From assembly GCA_021790555.1 (NCBI GenBank), contig JAJYGY010000268.1, positions 1-9,456 on the forward strand: a stretch of DNA of 9,456 nt. The letters are read 5' to 3'. How positions within the stretch are numbered: the first letter of the stretch is position 1; every line of letters begins with the position of its first letter. Position numbers and translations under genes: made by a program. A model generated the notes under the pieces. It was not told the origin of the DNA. It did no database searches and worked only from the letters and a program-made list of their open reading frames with translations. Below are positions 5,497-9,456 of the stretch, piece after piece. This DNA is from a bacterium (GTDB taxonomy: Bacteria > Oederibacteriota > JAJYGY01).

Positions 5497-6443
5497 TGGC
5501 CTTCCTTCAGGCGGTTCTCCAGCACCCGGTTGCCGTCCCTGCGGATGAGCGGCTCGCGGCAGTCCGGGCAGAAGGTGGTCTGCCGGTCCGGCACGCCGGA
5601 GACGTTCTGCAGGTAGACGAATTTCAGGCTCCGGCTGGCCGCCTCGTAGGCCCTTTCGAGGTCCTCCAGGGGCGTGGCGTCCACGCTCATGCGGTGGGCA
5701 GGGGTGTAGGCCTGGATATGGAAGGGGATCTCCGGGGAGATCTCGGCCAGCTTGCCCACCATCTCGTCGAAATCCTCGTGGTAGTCGTTGAGGGACGGGA
5801 TCAGGGGCATGGCCGTCTCCACGTGCACCCCGCTTTCGTGGGCGATGCGCACCGTCCTCCAGACCGGATCGGCCTGGCCCCCGCAGACCTCGCGGTAGAA
5901 GGCCTCGTTGCCCTTCAGGTCCACCTTGAGGGCGTCCAGGCTCGGCAGCCAGTCCCGCAACGGACCCTCCAGGATGAACCCGTTGGTCACCGCCACGTTC
6001 TTCAGCCCCTGCTCCCGGGCGCAGGGCGCCATGTCGCGCACGAACTCGTAGAAGACCACCGGTTCGGCGTAGCTGGCCGCCAGCCCGGCGGCCCCGTGCC
6101 GGCGCGCCAACTCCACCAGCTCGGGCACGCCCAGGTGCGCCGTGGGGGCGTCCTCCTGGCTGATCATGTGGTTGGCGCAGAAGGTGCAACGGAAGGTGCA
6201 TCCGTTGCCGGAATAGGTGAGCAGGTCGCGGCCGGGAAGGAAATGGTAGAGCGGCTTCTTCTCCACCGGGTCCAGGCCGTAGGCCGAGACCTCCTCGTAG
6301 GCGGTGGTCATCAGCTCGCCGTCCTGGTTCACCCGGGACCGGCACAGGCCGGCCTGCCCCTTGTGCATCTGGCAGCGGTGGGGGCACAGCACGCAGCGCA
6401 CCCGGAACAGGGGCTCTTTTTTGTAGTAAAGCGCTTCGCGCAT
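5454..6443 (-). CDS. amrS: AmmeMemoRadiSam system radical SAM enzyme
   Basis: A 329-residue radical SAM protein related to pyruvate formate-lyase activating enzymes. The 4Fe-4S cluster motif CxxxCxxC is at Cys82, Cys86 and Cys89 (GCTFRCTFC). An N-terminal cysteine set typical of this subfamily precedes it (Cys17, Cys20, Cys24, Cys34; CVLCPHRC). A C-terminal zinc-ribbon-like tail has Cys292, Cys295, Cys317 and Cys320. The central barrel shows TNGFI and ALKVDLKG. The family is named for its common linkage with AMMECR1- and Memo-like proteins; neither partner is in this window. Substrate and product are not assigned here. The ATG at 6443 is the only sensible start (the next Met is residue 45), yet the bases just before it are C-rich with no Shine-Dalgarno site. 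Translation may depend on coupling or on an unstructured leader. It follows leuB after 82 bp and overlaps the next gene by 43 bp. Confidence 0.92.
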   Translation of the reverse strand: MREALYYKKEPLFRVRCVLCPHRCQMHKGQAGLCRSRVNQDGELMTTAYEEVSAYGLDPVEKKPLYHFLPGRDLLTYSGNGCTFRCTFCANHMISQEDAPTAHLGVPELVELARRHGAAGLAASYAEPVVFYEFVRDMAPCAREQGLKNVAVTNGFILEGPLRDWLPSLDALKVDLKGNEAFYREVCGGQADPVWRTVRIAHESGVHVETAMPLIPSLNDYHEDFDEMVGKLAEISPEIPFHIQAYTPAHRMSVDATPLEDLERAYEAASRSLKFVYLQNVSGVPDRQTTFCPDCREPLIRRDGNRVLENRLKEGQCPRCARAIPGVFS

Positions 6444-6504
6444 GGCGGGGCGGGAGTGGAGGCCAGAATTTGAAGGCCCGGACCTGCGAAGCCGGCGGAA
6501 AGCC

Positions 6505-6524
6505 GCGCCGGCCCGGGCCGGCGC
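6505..6524. repeat. Perfect 20-nt GC palindrome just after the leuB stop codon
   Basis: GCGCCGGCCC at 6505-6514 is exactly mirrored by GGGCCGGCGC at 6515-6524. It starts one base past the leuB stop (6526-6528) in the direction of transcription. A competing 7-bp stem can form between 6491-6497 and 6506-6512. No T-run follows on the minus strand, so a classical intrinsic terminator is not supported. A partial terminator, RNA-end stabiliser or protein site are options. Confidence 0.5.
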
Positions 6525-6525
6525 T

Positions 6526-7644
6526 TCACGAAAACCGGATCTTTTCCAGCCTTTCCAGGACGGCCTCGCCCATCTGGCGGGTGCTGACCAGCCTGCCCGC
6601 GCGGGTTCCCTTGCCGCCCTTGGCGGCCGGGGAGGCCAGGTCCCGGGTGCGGAATCCGTCGGCCAGGGTCCTGGCCACCGCGTCCTCCAGGGCCCGGGCG
6701 GCCTTCTCCCTGCCCAGCGAGTAGCGCAGCAGCAGGGCCGCCGACAACAGGGTGGCCAGGGGGTTGGCCAGGCCCTTTCCGGCGATGTCCGGGGCGCTGC
6801 CGTGGCAGGGCTCGTAGAGCCCGAAGCTTCCCAGGCGGTTCCCGCGGGTGCCCAGGCTGGCCGAGGGCAGCAGGCCGATCGACCCGGTCACCTCGGCGGC
6901 CTCGTCGGTGAGGATGTCGCCCATCATGTTCTCGGTGGCGACCACGTCGAAGCTGGCCGGGCGCCGCACCAGGTACATGGCGAAGGCGTCCACGTAGCAG
7001 TCGTCCATCTTCACCCGGGGGTACTTCCTGGAGACCTTCTCGGCCACCTTCTTCCACAGCACCGAGGTCAGCAGCACGTTGGCCTTGTGCACCAGGGTCA
7101 GGCGGCGACCGCGTCCCATGGCCGCCCGGAAGGCGAAGTGCATCAGGCGCTCGATCTCCGAGGCCTTGTATTCGATGGCGTCGAAGGCCCGGTCGGCCTT
7201 CAGTTCCTTGCGGCCGAAGTAGGCGCCGCCCGTCAGCTCGCGGATGACCAGCAGGTCGAGGCCCTTGAGGTATTCCGGCTTCAGATGCGACTGCCCCTCC
7301 AGGCCCGGGTAGACGCGCGCCGGCCTCAGGTTGGCGAACAGCTCGTAGCGCTTGCGCAGGGGGAGCAGAGACCCCCGTTCGGGCCTCAGGTTGGGGTCGG
7401 GAATCTTGTCGTATTTCGGGCCGCCCACGGCCCCGAAAAAGATGGCCTGCGAGGCGTCGCACAGCTTCAGCGTGGCCGGGGGCAGGGGATGCCCGGTGGC
7501 GTCAAAGGCCGCGCCGCCCACCAGTGCCTCGGGAAATTCGACGTCCAGGCCGGACTTTTCACAGGCCCGGCGCAGGGCCGGAAGGCTGGCCGCCACCACT
7601 TCCGGACCGATGCCGTCCCCACCCAATACCGCGATTCGGATCAT
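6526..7644 (-). CDS. leuB: 3-isopropylmalate dehydrogenase
   Basis: Catalyses the NAD-dependent oxidative decarboxylation of 3-isopropylmalate in leucine synthesis (cytoplasm). At 372 residues it is of normal family length. Residues matching the known active site are Arg97 and Arg107 (LRKRYELFANLRP), Arg135 (VIRELTGG), Tyr142, Lys187 (HKANV), Asp219, Asp243 and Asp247 (MGDILTDE). The NAD site GSAPDIAGKGLANP is intact. The FANLRP and ELTGG forms point to LeuB rather than isocitrate or homoisocitrate dehydrogenase. Two small departures are His before the catalytic Lys, where Asp is common, and DAFAMYLV where DNAAMQLV is common; neither removes a catalytic residue. The ATG at 7644 has GGAGAAGG just upstream. 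It is the first gene of the minus-strand cluster and is not followed by leuC or leuD here. Confidence 0.96.
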   Translation of the reverse strand: MIRIAVLGGDGIGPEVVAASLPALRRACEKSGLDVEFPEALVGGAAFDATGHPLPPATLKLCDASQAIFFGAVGGPKYDKIPDPNLRPERGSLLPLRKRYELFANLRPARVYPGLEGQSHLKPEYLKGLDLLVIRELTGGAYFGRKELKADRAFDAIEYKASEIERLMHFAFRAAMGRGRRLTLVHKANVLLTSVLWKKVAEKVSRKYPRVKMDDCYVDAFAMYLVRRPASFDVVATENMMGDILTDEAAEVTGSIGLLPSASLGTRGNRLGSFGLYEPCHGSAPDIAGKGLANPLATLLSAALLLRYSLGREKAARALEDAVARTLADGFRTRDLASPAAKGGKGTRAGRLVSTRQMGEAVLERLEKIRFS

Positions 7645-7707
7645 GCCTTCTCCAAAATGATGGAACGCGCCGTTGCCGGCGCCTCACGCCCTTGAAAACG
7701 CGACCCA

Positions 7708-7736
7708 CTCTAACACAGGCCCGCGAGCCCTTCCAA
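7708..7736 (-). promoter_or_regulatory. Candidate sigma70 promoter of leuB and the downstream cluster
   Basis: On the minus strand TTGGAA (7736-7731) is followed after 17 nt by TTAGAG (7713-7708); a TAGAGT register one base later is also possible. A TGTG sequence just before the -10 adds weak extended -10 character. The start point would be near 7700, giving a leader of about 55 nt. It is the only good minus-strand promoter I see for the eight-gene run. Confidence 0.5.
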
Positions 7737-7753
7737 TCCGAAAAAGGAAGGGC
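7727..7753. repeat. 8-bp inverted repeat overlapping the leuB -35 box
   Basis: GCCCTTCC (7727-7734) and GGAAGGGC (7746-7753) are exact reverse complements with an 11-nt spacer. The left arm covers four of the six bases of the proposed leuB -35 (7731-7736). Dyad symmetry in this place is what an operator for a dimeric regulator looks like. No T-tract follows in either direction, so it is not a good terminator. Confidence 0.4.
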
Positions 7754-7775
7754 CCCGGGGGGGAATGGAAAGCCC

Positions 7776-7804
7776 TCGACAAGCGGCCCGGGCTCGGCCA
7801 AAAT
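7776..7804 (+). promoter_or_regulatory. Weak candidate promoter of truA
   Basis: TCGACA (7776-7781), a 17-nt spacer and CAAAAT (7799-7804) lie just upstream of truA. These match the sigma70 boxes at five and four of six positions. Transcription would start near 7811, immediately before the ribosome site. The -35 lies inside a motif repeated elsewhere between genes without a -10 partner, so the call is uncertain. Confidence 0.25.
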
Positions 7805-7827
7805 CCGGGGGCACGGGGGAAGGAACC

Positions 7828-8616
7828 ATGGCCTTGTTTCGGATGGAAGTGGAATACTGCGGCGCCCGCTACCGGGGCTGGCAGGCCCAGAAAAACGCCG
7901 AGGGCGTGGCCAACGCGCTGGAGGCCGCCTGCCGCCGGGTCTTCAAGGCGGTGCGGGGGCTCCAGGCCGCCGGCAGGACGGATTCGGGCGTGCACGCGCT
8001 GGGCCAGGTGGTGGGCCTGGACGCCGACGGCCCGCCGGGGGGCGGGCTTTCCCCCCTCAACCGGCTCAACGACCTGCTGCCCCGCGACATCGCGGTGAAG
8101 TCCCTGGCCCCCGCCCCGCCCGGATTCCACGCGCGCCATTCCTGCGTCCAGCGGGTCTACCTGTACCAGGTCCTGCGCCGCCGCAGCGCCTTCGGCGCCG
8201 ACCTCTGCTGGTGGGTGAAGGACCGGCTGGACGTCCAGGCCCTGGCCCGGGCCGCCGGCGCGCTGGCCGGGGCGCACGATTTCGCCTCCTTCTGCGAGGC
8301 CGACCCCGCCCGCCGGGAGGCCACCCGGATCCGCCTCGAGCCGGTGGAGCTGGCCGAGGACGGCCCCCTGCTGCTGCTGCGCTTCCGCGCCCGCTCCTTC
8401 CTGTGGAAGATGGTGCGCCGCCTCACCGGCGCCCTGGTGGAGGTGGGCCGGGGGGCCCTGCCCGCCCCGGCCCTTCTGCGGGCCCTGGAGAAGCCCACCC
8501 GCGAGCTGGCCGCCTTCACCGCCCCTCCGCAGGGGCTGTTCCTGGAAAAGGCCCTCTACCCCGGGGAGTCCTTGGACGGGCCGCCGAGGCCCGTGCTCCA
8601 CCTGGGGAAAAACTGA
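7828..8616 (+). CDS. truA: tRNA pseudouridine(38-40) synthase TruA
   Basis: Isomerises uridines 38, 39 and 40 in the anticodon arm of many tRNAs. The 262-residue protein shows RYRGWQAQ (14-21), the catalytic Asp52 in AAGRTDSGVHALGQV (47-61), FHARHSCVQRVYLYQVLRR with the conserved Tyr pair, HDFASFC, and the C-terminal FLWKMVRRLTGALVEVGRG. I start at the ATG at 7828, after GGGGGAAGGAACC, instead of an in-frame ATG 21 codons upstream. The shorter form begins right at the first beta-strand (FRMEVEYCG), and the upstream extension has no family match. It heads a plus-strand group with queF, 21 bp downstream, so two tRNA anticodon-loop modification enzymes are made together. Confidence 0.95.
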   Translation: MALFRMEVEYCGARYRGWQAQKNAEGVANALEAACRRVFKAVRGLQAAGRTDSGVHALGQVVGLDADGPPGGGLSPLNRLNDLLPRDIAVKSLAPAPPGFHARHSCVQRVYLYQVLRRRSAFGADLCWWVKDRLDVQALARAAGALAGAHDFASFCEADPARREATRIRLEPVELAEDGPLLLLRFRARSFLWKMVRRLTGALVEVGRGALPAPALLRALEKPTRELAAFTAPPQGLFLEKALYPGESLDGPPRPVLHLGKN

Positions 8617-8637
8617 TCCGCCCTCGACAAGGAAGCC

Positions 8638-9042
8638 ATGCCCCGAATCTCCCGGTACCAGAAGTTCCAGTCCCCCCCGGACGCCCTCCGGACGCCGGAG
8701 CTGGAGATCGTCAAGAACCCCTACCCCGGGCGCGAATACCTGGTGAAGTGCTCCATCCCGGAGTTCACCTGCGTCTGCCCCAAGACGGGCCAGCCGGATT
8801 TCGCCACCCTGCACCTGGAATATTTCCCCGGGCCCTGGATCGTGGAGCTGAAGTCGCTGAAGCTCTACATCCAGGCCTTCCGCGAGGCCGGCATCTTCCA
8901 CGAGGCCGTGGCCAACCGCGTGCTGGACGACCTGGTGGCGGCGGCCAGGCCGCGCCGCGCCCGGGTGGTGGCCGACTTCAACCCGCGCGGGGGCATCCAC
9001 ACCGTGGTGGAGGCCGGCCACCGGTGGAAACGGGCCTCATGA
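8638..9042 (+). CDS. queF: NADPH-dependent 7-cyano-7-deazaguanine reductase QueF
   Basis: Reduces preQ0 to preQ1 in queuosine synthesis, a nitrile-to-amine four-electron reduction in the cytoplasm. At 134 residues it is the short, unimodular YkvM type rather than the longer E. coli type. The catalytic Cys47 and Asp54 sit in FTCVCPKTGQPDFA. The QueF motif that binds NADPH is seen as ELKSLKLY (70-77), and the substrate-contacting FHEA is at 87-90. The ATG at 8638 has AAGGA just upstream. Its stop overlaps the next start as ATGA (9039-9042). None of queC, queD and queE is in the window. Confidence 0.96.
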   Translation: MPRISRYQKFQSPPDALRTPELEIVKNPYPGREYLVKCSIPEFTCVCPKTGQPDFATLHLEYFPGPWIVELKSLKLYIQAFREAGIFHEAVANRVLDDLVAAARPRRARVVADFNPRGGIHTVVEAGHRWKRAS

Positions 9043-9456
9043 AGGCGGCCCGCCCCCCCTTCCTCCTGGCCCTGCTGCTGGCCCTGGCCCCCGGCCCCGC
9101 CCGGGCCGCCGCCGCGCCCCCGGCGGCCCTGAGCACGCTGGGCGGCTGGTACGCCGCGGGCGGGTTCGGCCTGCGCCAGCTGGCCAACCAGGACGCCAAC
9201 CGCTATTTCGGAAATTCGGCCTCGTCGCCCAGCTGGCAGAGCCTGCTGGACCTGGGCGCGGGATACCAGTTTCCCCGCTGGCTGGGGCTGGAACTGGGCG
9301 TGCAGGCCGGGCCCTCGCGCGATTTCCAGGCCAGCTACGCGGACGGGTCCGGGGGCCTGGTGCAGCTTTCGACCCACTGGGTGGAGAACAACTACTACGC
9401 CATGCCCTGGCTGGTCTTTTCGGGCGGTGAGGGGCTCTTCCAAAAGCCGGTCTTCC
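9039..9456 (+). CDS. Outer-membrane beta-barrel-like protein, truncated by window end
   Basis: An open frame that starts with the ATG overlapping the queF stop and runs off the end of the window without a stop; 139 codons are visible. The N-terminus is a clear signal peptide (Lys2, Arg5, hydrophobic core at about 8-17, cleavage near Ala23 after Ala-Arg-Ala). The mature part is rich in Gly, aromatic and alternating polar/non-polar residues, for example GGWYAAGGFGLRQ and LLDLGAGYQFPRWLGLELGVQAG. This pattern is typical of beta-hairpins in small outer-membrane barrels. I cannot name a specific family. There is no strong Shine-Dalgarno site, so translation probably depends on coupling to queF. 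Its link to tRNA modification is likely only positional. Confidence 0.75.
   Translation, partial: MKAARPPFLLALLLALAPGPARAAAAPPAALSTLGGWYAAGGFGLRQLANQDANRYFGNSASSPSWQSLLDLGAGYQFPRWLGLELGVQAGPSRDFQASYADGSGGLVQLSTHWVENNYYAMPWLVFSGGEGLFQKPVF

Noticed and set aside
4917..6473. 518-codon plus-strand open frame opposite the NlpC/P60 and radical SAM genes
   Set aside because: The minus strand carries unmistakable catalytic motifs; the plus-strand product is His/Val/Gly/Arg-rich shadow sequence.
1..9456. Defence island, prophage, transposon, CRISPR array or biosynthetic cluster
   Set aside because: Every sizeable gene belongs to a housekeeping or envelope family. There are no terminal repeats, integrases, transposases or spaced repeats, and base composition looks even apart from the promoter patch at 330-470.

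Overview
The window is GC-rich, densely packed housekeeping DNA from a Gram-negative bacterium. The Gram-negative reading rests on a PpiD/SurA-type envelope foldase, a lipobox lipoprotein and a signal-peptide-bearing beta-barrel-like protein. The lineage cannot be fixed by eye. A deltaproteobacterial-type organism would fit, but this is a weak guess. I see no phage, transposon, CRISPR, tRNA, rRNA or restriction genes, and no sign of recent transfer.

Layout: (1) 96-495 holds a 62-residue single-span membrane protein on the minus strand and, facing it, the promoter region of a plus-strand periplasmic peptidyl-prolyl isomerase (496-2007). (2) From 7644 down to 1989 eight minus-strand genes run in one direction: leuB, a radical SAM enzyme of the AmmeMemoRadiSam family, two tandem NlpC/P60 cell-wall hydrolases (lipoprotein, then secreted), a PilZ protein, dcd, a SAM hydrolase (SAM hydroxide adenosyltransferase, DUF62) and maf. 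Several join by 4-bp overlaps. Five of the eight start with GTG or TTG. The only sizeable breaks are 82 bp after leuB and 60 bp before the PilZ gene, and each holds a GC palindrome. The last gene, maf, overlaps the isomerase tail to tail by 19 bp. (3) From 7828 rightward, truA, queF and a truncated outer-membrane-type gene form a plus-strand group divergent from leuB.

The minus-strand cluster mixes leucine synthesis, envelope remodelling (NlpC/P60 pair, possibly tuned by c-di-GMP through PilZ) and nucleotide/SAM turnover (dCTP deaminase, Maf pyrophosphatase, SAM hydrolase). The right-hand group pairs two tRNA-modification enzymes, TruA (pseudouridine 38-40) and QueF (queuosine precursor). The most useful sequence-level results are the start-site reassignments (dcd at a TTG, the lipoprotein at a GTG, truA and maf at internal ATGs), the divergent promoter pair at 355-435, the leuB promoter with an inverted repeat over its -35, and a 19-nt motif repeated between genes. 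I did not find a clearly new biological system here.
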